Source: Owenia fusiformis
Lineage: Eukaryota; Annelida; Polychaeta; Sabellida; Oweniidae
Direction: 5' to 3'
Length of the DNA: 64,000 nt
Assembly: GCA_903813345.2 (NCBI GenBank)
Contig: CAIIXF020000001.1
Location: forward strand, 57,799,885-57,863,884
The notes beneath the pieces are model-generated. The model ran no database searches. It was not told the origin of the DNA and saw nothing but the letters and a program-made list of their open reading frames with translations. Positions 1 to 11,839 of this stretch are shown in pieces. The translations under genes and the position numbers were made by a program. Each line of letters starts with the position of its first letter. Positions within the stretch are counted from its first letter, which is position 1.

Positions 1-267
1 GTTAAGGCCTCTACCCTTTACATCCCCTAATCAAGTCAGAGTGCTGTTGCAAATTATAGAAGAACCCATCTGTACTTTGTCTGGCATTTTAAACATTAAC
101 TATCCACACAAGTGCTTCATCACAGTTCATCATACCAAGACTTTTTTAGGATCAACATTGAGTTAATCATACTGCCAAGCTCACCAATACAAGTAGCGTC
201 TTGCCTCTGTGCAGACTCAGTAGAGATAGTACCTGTGTACTGAAAACAGTCTACGTAAGCATCTTAC

Positions 268-392
268 CAGTGCATTCTGTGCCTCTTGCCTTGTAGCTAG
301 TAGTGTCTCATTGGTTGGCTCCACCTCTAGGCCAATGTCACACCAGTTCATCACTTGCTGGTACTTAGCCAGCTTAACACTGCATTCAGATC
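268..392 (-). CDS. TTC4: TTC4-like coding exon 4
   Basis: 125 bases between acceptor ATATAG and donor CTG|GTAAGA. In phase with exon 3 it gives a TPR continuation containing YQQVMNWCDIGLEVEPTNET and LLATRQEAQNAL, matching the third TPR and following helix of TTC4. The next exon must lie left of base 1. Confidence 0.88.
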
Positions 393-3227
393 CTATATGA
401 GCAGAGATTATAATGAAAGGTTCACCTATCTAAATTCTATAATTTCTACACATTATTTTCACACCGGAATAGCCTGACAATGGTAAAGTCAGATACCATG
501 GTCACAAATGGCGGACATAACCGTCGCTTCAACTGTTTAATCACTTGGTCTTCATTTCATGGGATTTTATCATCGCTAATTCTGTGCATGTATTAAACTC
601 TTGTGATAATGTATCATATGAAATCACATTTTGGATCAAAATGGGCTGTTAATTGCCACGATAGCGTCTTTGATATCGTCAATGAAAACAGAATCTAAAT
701 TTGAGTAATTTAGAAAGACAACAGCATATAGTAAAGATAACGGCAACTCCGCGGAGTAGCAAATCCCAACGAACAAAATATCAATTACCGAATTCCAATC
801 AATTATACTCATTACTTTGGTTGAAAATGAAAAAATTAGATTTTAGAATTGCGAATTCCTGCAAAGCAGCCATTTTGAATTTTCTGAGGTACAAATCTGA
901 AAAATAATACCATAATTGTGATCTACTCCAAAATTCCTTCAATTTGAGTATAATATAGCCATACTTTGAAGGGATCGAAAAATTATTGCGAAATCGTACA
1001 TTAGACGGCCATTTTGAATTTTACGAGGCTCGAATCAGAAAAAAGATACAATATTTGCAATCTACTCTTAATTGCCTTTCATTTGAGTATAATAAAGCTG
1101 TACTTCAGAAAGATCTAAAAATTAGCGAAAATTTCTGTTTTCCTGTCCCCCCATACATGGCCCCTGGGGGTCAGAATGAAAAACACGGAATATATGTGAA
1201 ATAGATAAATGTTGTGAATACACTACCAAAATTTCAAACAATAATATTTATTACTTTAGTTTAGAATGAAAAATTTATGATTTTTGCGAAAAAGTCCCGT
1301 CATTTTTAAAGCGGCGACCATCTTGAAAAAATTTTTTTTTTGCGTAAAACTATTCACCAATTTACATCTTTCCACTAAATATGAAGAAAATCTGTCAACT
1401 AGTATTTGAGTTATCTTCCGGACAGACGTACGGACTGACGGACAGACGGACGGACGGAGGGCTTCACTATATCCCTAATGAACTTCGTTCGTTGGGATAA
1501 TTACAGTGTCCGTTGTCCCTTATCTCATTTTGATTTTATTTCGATGGTAGAACATTATTTACTGTACAATGAGTATACAGACACTTTGATTGATTGTTAT
1601 TCCAAAGGAATTTAGTCTAGGTGCTCTATTAAACATACAGTTCATGAAAATCTAATTGAAGCCATTTATGTCCGCCATTTGTGACAACTGAATTTGACTT
1701 TACCGTTGTCAGGTTATTCCAGGGTGATTTGAGTAGAATGTTTCAAACAGCACAATAAAAAATCAAATTCAGGTCCAATGAAGCAAAGTTGAATTGAAGA
1801 AAATATTTAAAAGAAACAATTTTATGGCATCAACCTGGGAATACTAAACTATGGGAATGGCAACTCATGTCTCCCATTGTTACATGACTGTCTTTGATCA
1901 TTGAAATATGTCACACCCACTTCTCCCCTGTCCATCACCTGTCAATCCGGGCATCAAATATGTCACACCCACTTCTATTTGTCAATCATCTATCAATTCA
2001 AACATCAACTAACCTTTTAATATTGCCTTCATATGATTGGGAACAAACTTAGTCGCAAAAACACAATCTTTTAGCGCAGATCCATAATTCTTGTGTCTCA
2101 TCTGTGCTGCAGCTCTGTTAGTATATAGCTGTGCATTAATAAGCTTGTCTGGACATTTGATCTTGATGGCTTCAGTGTAGTTGTCTATAGCAATCTTGTA
2201 TTGTTTCCGCTTGAAGTTTACATTGCCATCTTCCTTGTAATTCTCGGCCTTTTCTGAAAGGAGTAGCCTATATATATGAAAATGATTGTTTTGGTTTGCC
2301 TAATGGAGCTTCTACTCATTACTATCCTATCAACCATCAATACAATTCTTGTTAAAGTGAAGTAAAATTCCAGAATCACAGTAACATCTAAACATGAATA
2401 TCACAATAACATAAACAACACTGGACACGTTTTCATCAGTTATTTCTCCCACTGAACATCCCCAAACTCAAAAATAATGCACTGACCTACAGGAGACTCA
2501 CAGTCATATTTCAGTGCTTGGAGACCCTCAAGTAATGGTGGCAATGGCTTGGTAGGATCTATTTCCTTGATGAATGCTGGGTGGTTGTTTAATTCCTGCA
2601 ATGTTAATGAATATAGACATGACTTGAAGATTAAGTAGATTACTTGTGTGCTATTGTCTGAACCAATTCCATCAACCAATATTTCAGTTATCGTCCAGAT
2701 CCATGAATGAACAGATGGACGGATGAATGGCTTTTATATATCCCCTTGGCGATATTGTGCCCAGACCCATGAACAATTGGATGATCGGATTGATGGCTTC
2801 TCTTTCTCTCTACTAAACTTAGTTCAGTTGGTTCATCAGACAATATTTCAAGCCACTGACTTGTCTGATACAGTGAATTCAAGTTAAAGTTACGGTAGTG
2901 TACAAGTTTAAGTTGAAAACATAACTGCCACAATTTATCATATTGGTATTCAGTCCACCATCCAAGTGAGAGTGATAGACATTCAGAATGTTAATGCTGA
3001 ACCCCGGTGATTTAATTTCCAATATTAGGCCTTAGCCCAGAATGATAAATGTGACCATCGTTCCCAGACTCACTCACTTCTGCAAGTTCTTCAGCAGTCA
3101 TATCAGTTATGCTGCTATTGTCTCTCTTAGGTCTGCTTGCTACCCATTCTTCTAGGTCATCATCCATCTTCTGTGCCAACTTCATGGCCTCATCTACCTT
3201 GTCAGCCTTGATGGGCACACGAGCCAT
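268..3227 (-). CDS. TTC4: TTC4-like TPR co-chaperone, first four coding exons (gene continues past left edge)
   Basis: Four exons (3078-3227, 2491-2595, 2014-2248, 268-392) join in one frame of 205 codons starting at the ATG 3225-3227. The product matches the N-terminal half of the TTC4 / Drosophila Dpit47 / yeast Cns1 family. It has a short charged N-terminus, the family block HPAFIKEIDPTKPLPPLLEG followed by LQALKYD, then tetratricopeptide repeats beginning AENYKEDGNVNFKRKQYK and containing NAQLYTNRAAAQM, and a further TPR helix NWCDIGLEVEP. Family members are cytosolic/nuclear proteins that bind Hsp90/Hsp70 C-termini through the TPR clamp; that role is inferred from the family. Human TTC4 is roughly 390 residues, so about half is missing to the left. 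A splice acceptor just 5' of the ATG suggests an upstream non-coding exon that I could not place. The gene lies downstream of, and in the same direction as, the protein 4.1 gene. Confidence 0.9.
461..1727. mobile_element. Inverted-repeat element with tandem core and GACA/ACGG tract (inside TTC4 intron 3)
   Basis: The ends form imperfect ~60-bp inverted repeats: 461-520 against 1667-1727, sharing GGTAAAGTCA and TCACAAATGGCGGACATAA in opposite orientation. The interior has two diverged tandem copies of a ~139-bp unit (871-966 and 1009-1105, both starting GCCATTTTGAATTTT). At 1427-1460 there is a gacagacggacggacgg tract followed by a short hairpin (cgaacg, 1485-1494). This is the layout of pearl/mini-Helitron-type elements known from bivalves and other invertebrates. 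There is no coding capacity; the open frames at 701-1204 lie in the tandem core. Confidence 0.6.
2014..2248 (-). CDS. TTC4: TTC4-like coding exon 3 (TPR core)
   Basis: Encodes the first TPR motifs: AENYKEDGNVNFKRKQYK, AIDNYTEAIKIKC, LYTNRAAAQMRHKNY, FATKFVPNHMKAILK. The donor is AAAAG|GTTAGT, phase 1. The start is uncertain by 5 bases: a better-looking acceptor (CTTTCAG, ending next to 2253) would break the frame with exon 2, whereas the AG five bases further in keeps it open. Confidence 0.88.
2491..2595 (-). CDS. TTC4: TTC4-like coding exon 2
   Basis: Thirty-five codons between acceptor TTGCAG and donor GTAGGT, phase 0 at both ends. It encodes the family block HPAFIKEIDPTKPLPPLLEG and LQALKYD that precedes the TPR domain in TTC4 and Dpit47. 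Confidence 0.9.
3078..3227 (-). CDS. TTC4: TTC4-like coding exon 1
   Basis: Fifty codons from MARVPIKADKVDEAMK to TAEELAE, ending at donor GAA|GTGAGT, phase 0. The MDDDLEEWV stretch resembles the acidic N-terminal helix of Dpit47. An in-frame ATG lies seven codons upstream (3246-3248), but a pyrimidine-rich acceptor ending in AG falls between the two, so the ATG at 3225-3227 is preferred. Confidence 0.8.
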
Positions 3228-4250
3228 ACTGCCTTGAAATAAATACACAATATAAACAAACCAGCTTGTTCACTGGAATTTGAGTAAAAATAGAACATGG
3301 TGAAAGCTCCAGAACAGCAGATGGAAACATTGTCATTTACTGTAAAAACAAGATTATGAATTATATAAAATGGGTGTATTTGTGAAAAAAACAGCAGGTG
3401 AATTTTGCTTCAATTGTGGTCGTTATTCAGTAATTACCACCTGTTGTCTTCAAATGGAAATGCTTGATACAATAAAAACATAAGTACATAATTTATTGTT
3501 GTTGATCTGATGAAATACATCATGATATAGAACTTCAAAATCAAATGTAAGTTTATATACTCAGAGATGGGTTACAAAACTGTAGTTGAGAGAATAATGA
3601 CACATAAAAAGTAGACCCATTTCAAGGAAGTAATTTTTAAAAACAAGACCCACTTCCAGCAATTTTTTAAAAACAATACCTAGTTTTTGGATTTCTCAAA
3701 AAGTAGACTCAGCTCTAGGGATTTTTTCATCAAAATGGGACCCATATCTAGGGCGGCACTTCAATACACAATTCACATGGGCTTTGGTAGAATAATAGAA
3801 TTTGACAAATGAAAATTCGTAAATAATATACAAATGTTATTGATTTAAAGTGCAAGTCTTCATATTTTCAAAGTTCAACTGGTTATTATCATGGGCTTTC
3901 AACTAGAGTTGAAAGGCTGTGTTATTATGAAGAAGGTTACAGACTGTAGCAGGCCATCCAACTGTCCCACAATTTGCGTATTTGTCAAGCATTTGCTTCG
4001 CTGGAAAATATGAAGTCACACCAGGTTTTTTTTGGGGTGACAGACGCATTTTACCTGATTATTGTCAAGCAAAAATATTTCTGTAGAAAAACTTCAAAAA
4101 AATGATCGCCGATACAGCAAAAAAATGACCGCCGAAAAAAATAACCAATGCATTTCCTTCTGACTTTTCACGCAGATACTGTATATGTCACCATGGGCTT
4201 TCAACTAGATTTAATTGAAAGCCCGTGATGTCACACATTTTCCTCGAACT
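3228..4250. other. Sequence upstream of TTC4-like exon 1, no gene seen
   Basis: Should hold the promoter or an untranslated first exon of the TTC4-like gene, but I see no convincing core promoter. Two copies of a GGGCTTTCAACTAGA motif (around 3893 and 4196) each run into a partial reverse complement of themselves, suggesting short degraded foldback elements. Confidence 0.4.
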
Positions 4251-5350
4251 ATTTTTTAACCCTCAAAAATTTTGAGGTGTCCAAAATTTGGTAATATGCA
4301 ATAAAATTTGAACCAAGGTGTTCAAACTGTGGGCAAAGTGCCCCCATAAATGTGGGGTCAAATTGGTGTTTTTTCTTATGGTATTGGCACTAGAATATTA
4401 AAAAATAAGAAAAAACGCCAATTCGACCCCACATTTATGGGGGTAGGGTGTTCATATTTGGACAAAGGTGTCCACAATTTGAAGAAAGCACAGGAACTTG
4501 TATCAATCCCTGACATCTATTGGTCCAACATGGATGAATAATACCCAGACAAGACTATATAGACCTACCTACCTACTAATGTTAAGGTACAGCTGGAAAG
4601 TAACATTTTGGTAAAAAATTCCTATACCAGCACATGTTATTTTCTGGTACAAAATAAAATATGAAGACATGTGTCAATTGCCTTGCTTTTTTCAGGAAAG
4701 TATCATTGTCTTCTTTACAGTTGGGGACATAAATAAATGACAGGTGGATTTGCTGAAGTGAGGATTTCCCATGTTAAAAATAAGAGAATTTACAAGAGGC
4801 CATAAATCAGTGGATGAGATTGTACAAAATGTAAAATATACAAATTTTAAGGGATATGTATCTAGACAATATTGGAAATTATGGGCTTTCAGACCACCAT
4901 AATTAGGAAATGGTGATCGAAAATCGACCTGTCATTTATTTTTGTCCCCAACTGTAAGAATATCTAGTAGGAGTTCAATGGGAACTCCAGGAAATTCTGA
5001 TATTTCACACTTTCTATTTTTCCAAATTTTCTTTCAAAGTTTCCAGACAACACAGGAGCTACCATTGACCTGTTTTAGGTTTACTAAAAGTAGACAGTGT
5101 AATGATACTTTCCTGAAAAAAGCAAGGAAATACACACATGCCTTCATACTTAATTTTGTACCAGAAAATAACATGTGCAGGTATAGCAATTTTTACCAAA
5201 ATGTTACTTTCCAGCTGAACCTTAAAGTATAGAATCTCGTTCTAGACTATTTCAGGTTTGGCAATAGATGTCAGGTGTTGACCTGTGGAAGAAAGGTGTT
5301 CAACATTTGTAAGTCACTCATTTTAGGTGTTCCCAAGTTGACCAAGGGAA
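4250..5350. mobile_element. Nested foldback element (~1.1 kb)
   Basis: Two layers of inverted repeat are visible. The inner hairpin pairs 4338-4378 with 4406-4446 (CCCCCATAAATGTGGGGTC and its reverse complement). The larger fold pairs 4582-4745 with 4925-4965 plus 5090-5228 (AGCTGGAAAGTAACATTTTG at one end, its reverse complement at the other). The right arm is interrupted by about 125 bases. The open frames at 4350-4541 and 4942-5232 lie inside these repeats and are not considered genes. Confidence 0.65.
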
Positions 5351-8300
5351 AGATCAATACCCGGTGATTTCAGCGGGAAGTGGCGTTTCGTTCAGTGGAT
5401 GAGCTGCGCGCGCACGCATAAATGTGATTATCCAATATAATTAGGGGAGGGCTATTTGAAATAGTTTTTGGTCTCAGGCGCGACCCAGGGCTGTTGTCTT
5501 TTAAAGGACATTTCGTTGAAAATGAGCCATTCGGCTGATAATTGGTAAGAGTTTGCGATCTTATAATGTATAACTGTAACTCAGACACATATTTTGACAC
5601 GATTCTGTTGGAAATAAGCTTTGAACCGAGAGATATTCACGATTGATATGCACATTTTTGATTGTGCCATTGCTTTTCCATTGCACAATCCATGTATTGA
5701 TAGAAGAAACATTAATAATGCAGATTGGTTTACCTTCAATACATGGCAGACACTGCATATCGGTCTATTAATACCAGTTTGTGCCTTAAATAGTTTTATA
5801 TTTCCATCCACGGCCTGGAGCCTGGGTGTGTTTGTCTCTTATGTGTATGCTTGTGCATGGACTTCTAATCACTAGCAGAATTTAACATGATGCAAACTCG
5901 ACATTATAACTCATGCTGTAACATTTTGACTTCGCTGGAAAACAATAGGAATTATTTTTCTTGCCAATCAATCATGAATCACAATCAACATTTCAGAATG
6001 ATCAATCAGGCAATGGTCCAAATCAAGTTATAACATTATATGATATTCAGCAAGAAGTCCGGTAGAAATACAGAATATTTAAACATCAAAGCTGAAAGTT
6101 AAAAGCTAATCTGTCAATTTTCTGTCTGCAAAAGAGGGTTCACATTTGACACAATAACAGACTGAGGCTTTGAAATCTAGGATTCCCCAGGGAAATATGA
6201 CGTCATACTAATTAGCATAAGGATTTCCCTATTGGTATGGGTCGAGCCTTGTTCGAAAACACAATCCATAAATACATGCTAATTTCTAAGGAGATAGGAA
6301 GTGTATAACGTGTTTATCGATTTTGTTTAAAGATTTAATCAATTATCAAATTGTTTAAGTGGATAAAGTGGTCACACTTGCTTCAATTCATAGCGAAATC
6401 GACGGATAGAAACTGACCGAATTCCCGATATCCTACCCCGTATTACTGTAGGCTATAAGCACAGTGACCTACAGAGGGCGCTATCACAAACAAGTACTGC
6501 ACGAACCGATAAATTCCCGGGTATTGTAACGCCCTTGAGTTGACAGGCTTGCTGTTGTGTAACGAGTCAAATACTGGACAAGAAAGGGAGAGTGCCAAAT
6601 TCAATGCTCCGAACGGGAACAACAAAAGAAAAAGCAATTTTGTACATATGAAAAATTTTGTTGAAGAAAAAACAAAATTATAGTTTGAAATCCTTAGGCA
6701 GCGTATAAAATGTAGATATTTAAAAATTCGGAACCCTCCACTTCATTTCAAGATGGTGAACCATAATTATACTCACTGTATTTCGTCTTTATTGGCCTAT
6801 TATTAGTAAAATTGATAAAAACATCCGTGATGTGCTCCTACAAGGGGGCCGCCATCTTTAAATAACCCGGATGTGCCGGCAACTAGATTCATTGATAATT
6901 TTTTGATGGCGGTAAATTCAAAATATTAGGCCAAATAGCGGGTATCCAGGGAATGATTTAGACTCTGTTACACGCACATGAATAATTAATAAGTTTAACT
7001 GTAGGCTGGGCATTCCGGACAAACCATTGGCATTTATCCCGTTATAGTCCTGGCACGGGATAAATTGGCATCAGGTGAAAATCTGGGGCGTTATCACATT
7101 AAGAAAAAAAAACTCTTTCAATGTATATATCCGTATCACGATGTGTCTAATTTGAAGTTTCAATGAGTCATACAAAGCAATGAATTATTAAAAATTCGTC
7201 CGACAATGCAGTGCCCTTATAACACGCCTAACAATCGACAACGTATAGTGACAAAATATGCGGTTGTAGAATGGGCCAGGTTTATCGAGCACTGTGTCCA
7301 ATTCTATGTACACCTTTTACATGAAAGTAGGCCTAGGCCTATTAGCCCTAGCCTTGGCCTAGGCTATATGGGCAAATATACGATAATTGATATTTTCAAT
7401 TGAGTCAAATTTTGTTATTCTACCAAAGCCCGCGCCATGTGTGTTGATATCAACGACATTGCTTATTAATTCTTAAAAACAGACAACATAACAAAATGTG
7501 CTCCAATAATTTTCAAATTGTTAATAAATTATGTTTGTAATCAGCTCTTGAAAGGGATTTGCTTGATATTTCATACTCATTAAGAGAACACGTTTTATTA
7601 TGTGCAATTTGTATTCTCCAACACATGCTTAACACCTTCAATTTACTAAGAAACTAAATATAATTGAGAATTTATTTAATAAGCATTTAAATGTTTCATT
7701 TCTCAAAATAATCATTTGAAATCGTAGTAGTGCATACTGTAGCTGAAATTTTACTGTTTAGAGGAGAGAAGAATATTGGACAGCAAAACCTAAAGCCATC
7801 ACACAAATAACACTATTTTGTCTGATGTTTTCGTTGACTGTCATTTAAAAGTAACACATAATGGCGCTTTCCTTGAGAAGCTTTCAACAAATTATCCACC
7901 AACAACGTTGATTTAAGTAGTGTGTTGGAGGATACAAATCATATGGAAAATGTATTCTGTTTTATGAGCATAAAATATAAAACGGGCCTACATAATAATT
8001 TTATTTGTCCAAAAATGTATTCGAATATGATCTAGTGACGTTTGCAGTTGATCCACTCTCAGGTGACCGTTAATCTAATATCCCAAATTGATTTATGTCT
8101 TGCTGATTTTTAAAAATTTTCTGATTTTCTGACTCAGCGTTATCAAAATAAAACGTTCCCATTTCTCGAATGAAATGGTCGATCATACTAAGCATAATTA
8201 AACATTGTCAAGAGACATTTGTGATAAAAATGTTTTTGGATAGCCAATAGGCCTATGCAATTAAAAATTAGAAGAGGAGAATAAAACTAAAAACTAACTT

Positions 8301-9212
8301 GGGAATCCAATGAATATATCACGTTTACAAGATCGTGATTAAAATATGTTTAACTATTTTAAATCACGATGAAAAACGTAGCATCATCGTGGTCTGTCAT
8401 TCTGTATAATGTCATATTTTTAAGTGATGTCTCAGTTGTTAATATACATACATACATACATACATACATATACATAATATTCATTCTGGTAAGTTAGTTT
8501 GATGATGATGAGAAAACGCACGAACAATATGTCCAGTATAAAAAAACAAAAACACTGACATTGTCGGTCTTTAAAATCACGTTGTCATTTTTTTAAAGAT
8601 TAATACGCAATACGTAATGTTTGATTTCTCAGTTGTACGCACGTAACATTACACCGTGTTAAGTAATCAGTACAACCTCCAATCACAGGGCTTCAAAATC
8701 CAGAAAATATTCTTTTTTTACCCCCAGGGGGAAGAAGGAGGTACGGATTCTTGACACCTGCTTAGGAGGATGAATCAGTATGACAGTAACAAATCAATAT
8801 AATAGAAATACATCTGTTCATAATATAGGCAGGTACGCTAAATTCCATTAAACAATTAAGATATCCGTTGAAATGATAGGTTGCCAGGTCAGGAGCCCCG
8901 GGTAGGAACCCAAGTGTTTGCTTACTATTGAAAAAAACAAAATGAGCGAAAAACGTTGCCTCCATTTATTCAAAATCGAATTATATAAATAATTTATGGC
9001 TTCAAATATGGTCGATCTTCTACGCATTTTCCTCAAACCCTGTTTCAAAGCTACCTTTGACCGGTCGGTGAGGTCGGTCTTTTTCATAAACATAATTATG
9101 AAATGCAATCCTTTTAAAACAAACTGCATGCCGTGAACAAATACAAGTAGATTTTAGCACTTTAGAAAAACATAGACTTACTTTTTATTAGACAATCGCC
9201 TGTAAACAGACA
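5351..9212. other. Intergenic sequence, no gene seen
   Basis: No open frame here looks like a protein. CpG-containing patches occur at about 5380-5490 (gctgcgcgcgcacgc) and 6840-6890, which could belong to a promoter. A cluster of AGGCCTA palindromes lies at 7327-7366 and an ACAT microsatellite at 8444-8470. Confidence 0.4.
8444..8470. repeat. ACAT tetranucleotide microsatellite
   Basis: A run of about six perfect acat units, then atacataat. Confidence 0.9.
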
Positions 9213-9214
9213 TA

Positions 9215-9803
9215 CAGGGTGGTCAAAATACGGAAACCCTTTCGCTATTTTCCCTGTCTCTATCATTTTAGGAAAAAACTCCCTAATAGGCTATTTTGAG
9301 CATTTGTACATCATTCAATTTCCTACCAATCTACTATAATTCATGACCATCAAACTGATAGTCACAATGTTACAGCCCTTTAAAGTTTCATACATACATA
9401 CATCACTGACCACTAAATTGCGCTGTCGGCAAACCTGCGCACGTCGTCAAAATGACCCTACTTGACTTCTACCTGTGGGGATATGCCAAAGATATCTAGT
9501 GTATGAGAATGACCTCAGGACAATTGCAGGCCTCAAAAGTAAGATTATCCGTGCCTTTCAGGCCATAGCTGCTGAAGAATGCATTCGGGCCATTGACAAC
9601 TGTGCAGGTTTGCCTACAGCGCGATGATGGCCACACCTGGAGCATGCTGTTCAAATAGCTGAAACTCTGTCTGATGGTCATAAAATATGGTATGGTGGAA
9701 GGAAATTGAATGATGTACAAATGTGTCAAATATCAGGGAGTAATTTCCTATAATGACAAATATATGAGGAAAATGTAGGGGTTCCGTTATTTGGACCACC
9801 CTG
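9215..9803 (+). mobile_element. Tc1/mariner-like relic 1 with TA target duplication
   Basis: A 589-bp element flanked by TA (9213-9214 and 9804-9805). Its ends are inverted: CAGGGTGGTCAAAATACGG at the left, and the right end reads as CAGGGTGGTCCAAATAACGG on the other strand. Inside, a plus-strand remnant at about 9451-9640 reads MTLLDFYLWGYAKD, then after a frameshift VYENDLRTIAGLKSKIIRAF. This matches the transposase stretch around the last catalytic acid of mariner/DDE_3 enzymes (usual form SPDLTPLDFFLWG). Most of the transposase is gone and stops or frameshifts are present, so it is a dead internally deleted copy. Confidence 0.85.
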
Positions 9804-10687
9804 TACTTAAACGGAGTTAATGAAAATACGTTTGGGTTGAGATTAAATTAAATGAATATAGATCATGTAGATGATAAATGTCTTTAGATATGGTTATTAT
9901 TTGTGATTTTATTGTGGTAGGGTAGACTTTGGACCCCCCCCTTACCTATGTCACTAACGCCTACCTTATGGGGGAAGTGTGTAGTGGGGGGGGGCTCTCA
10001 AGGACTTGTAGCTAGACTAGCAACAAGGGTAAGATCTTGTGAGTGATTCCGAAAAACTGATACCAATCACTTTTCTGTTTTTCAGCTAAGCTTTCTTGAA
10101 AGGAACTGTTAAATGCCACGACTTCTTGACTACGTTGAGACTAATACTGACACTCTTCATTGCATCCAGACCATTCAGACAGATATGGATGCTATAAAGT
10201 ACATCTTGTTTACAGGGTCAGCCAGAAAATGTATAGATTTTGATAAAAATTTTCACTTAAATTGCAGAAATCACTTTCACAATTGTTCCAGAAATGGGAT
10301 AAATAAATCTTCATGGTTGCCTGAATGATCGAAAAGGTAAACAGACACTAGGGGTGTATTTGAAAATATGCAGATTTCAGGATGATATCTGAAATAACAA
10401 TTTTACACTGATATTGTCTAGAACTAGTTTGGTATGGACATGGTTGATTTGAAGGAAATACTGTACTCTCATACTTTTTTCCATACATGAAAGTGTCTTA
10501 TCTAGGGCATGATGAACATCAAAATATGACTAAAGAATACTATCAAGCTGTATGATGTATTATTGAAATATTATGTTCAAAAATGAAAATGAGCAAGACA
10601 ACTAAAGAGAAATCAAAGAGTAAGTCCTCTGTAATGAATATATTGCCAACGATTTGGCAGTATTATAACAAGGCATTAACATGACAA
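9804..10687. other. Intergenic sequence, no gene seen
   Basis: AT-rich with short poly-C and poly-G runs (9930-9995). The 71-codon open frame at 10113-10328 has no recognisable features. Confidence 0.4.
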
Positions 10688-11839
10688 AATGTCACCACCT
10701 AAAACAATTTGGTCAATTTAAAGCAAGTTGGAAAATACCTTTTGACCTTAAGAAGAACTTCTGAGAACATGTAGATGATTTTGAAAAAAAAATTAGTCAA
10801 TTTGAAGCAAGTTGAAAAAAGACCTTTTTGACCTTGAGAAGGTCATTGAAGGTCAAAGGTCAAATCTAAAGTCAGATTTGAACTTCTGAGAACTTGTAAA
10901 GTCAAATTTGAACTTCTGAAAAGATGTAGATGATTTTGAAAAAAAAATTTGGTCAATTTGAAGCAAGTTGAAAACAGACCTTTTTGACCTTTTTTGACCT
11001 TGAGAAGGTAATTAAAGGTCAAATGTCAAATCTAAAGTCAGATTTGAATTTCTGAGAACATGTAGATGATTTTGAAAAAAAAATCTAGTCAATTTGAAGC
11101 AAGATGAAAAAAGACCTTTTTGACCTTTTTTGACATTGAGAAGGTCATTGAAGGTCAAATGTCAAATCTAAAGTCAGATTTGAATTTCTGAGAACATGTA
11201 GATGATTTTGAAAAAAAAATTTAGTCAATTTGAAACAAGTTGAAAAAAGACCTTTTTGACCTTTTTTGACTTTGAGAAGGTCATTGAAGGTCAAATGTCA
11301 AATCTAAAGTCAGATTTGGATTTCTGAGAACACGTAGATGATTTTGAAAATTTTTTTTAGTCAATTTGAAGCAAGTTGAAAACAGACCTTTTTTGACCTT
11401 GAGAAGGTCATTGAAGGTCAAATGTCAAATCTAAAGTCAGATTTGAAGGTCAAATGTCAAATCTAAAGTCAGATTTGAATTTCTGAGAACATGTAGATGA
11501 TTTTGAAAAAAAATTTAGTCAATGTGAAGCAAGTTGAAAAAAGACCTTTTTGACCTTGAGAAGGTCATTGAAGGTCAAATGTCAAATCTAAAGTCAGATT
11601 TGAACTTCTGAGAACATGTAGATGATTTAGAAAAAAATTGAAGTCAGTCTAAACAGTATTTGTTAAGTTATAGGAAGTTGTAAGAAATTGTTACAGACGC
11701 CAACCTCCAACCGCCGGACGCCAACCACCAACCGCCGTCGCAAAAAAACGGAGACCATAACAATATGTCACCACTTTTGGTGGTGACATAAAAAAAACGG
11801 AGACCATAACAATATGTCACCACTTTTGGTGGTGACATA
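10688..11839. mobile_element. Tandem-core element with GTCACCACC inverted ends
   Basis: Starts with tgtcaccacc (10690) and ends with its reverse complement ggtggtgacata, the arrangement seen in tandem-core (pearl-like / mini-Helitron) elements. The core holds about seven copies of a ~136-bp unit; the marker GATGATTT recurs at 10774, 10929, 11065, 11201, 11337, 11496 and 11621. A ccaaccgccggacgcc tract follows. The terminal module of about 49 bases, including the hairpin gtcaccacttttggtggtgac, is present twice head-to-tail (11742-11790 and 11791-11839). Confidence 0.7.

Noticed and set aside
4942-5232. 96-codon plus-strand frame
   Set aside because: It lies entirely within the arm of a foldback element.
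5561-5875. Several overlapping frames on both strands
   Set aside because: No domain, no splice context and mutually overlapping; considered chance.
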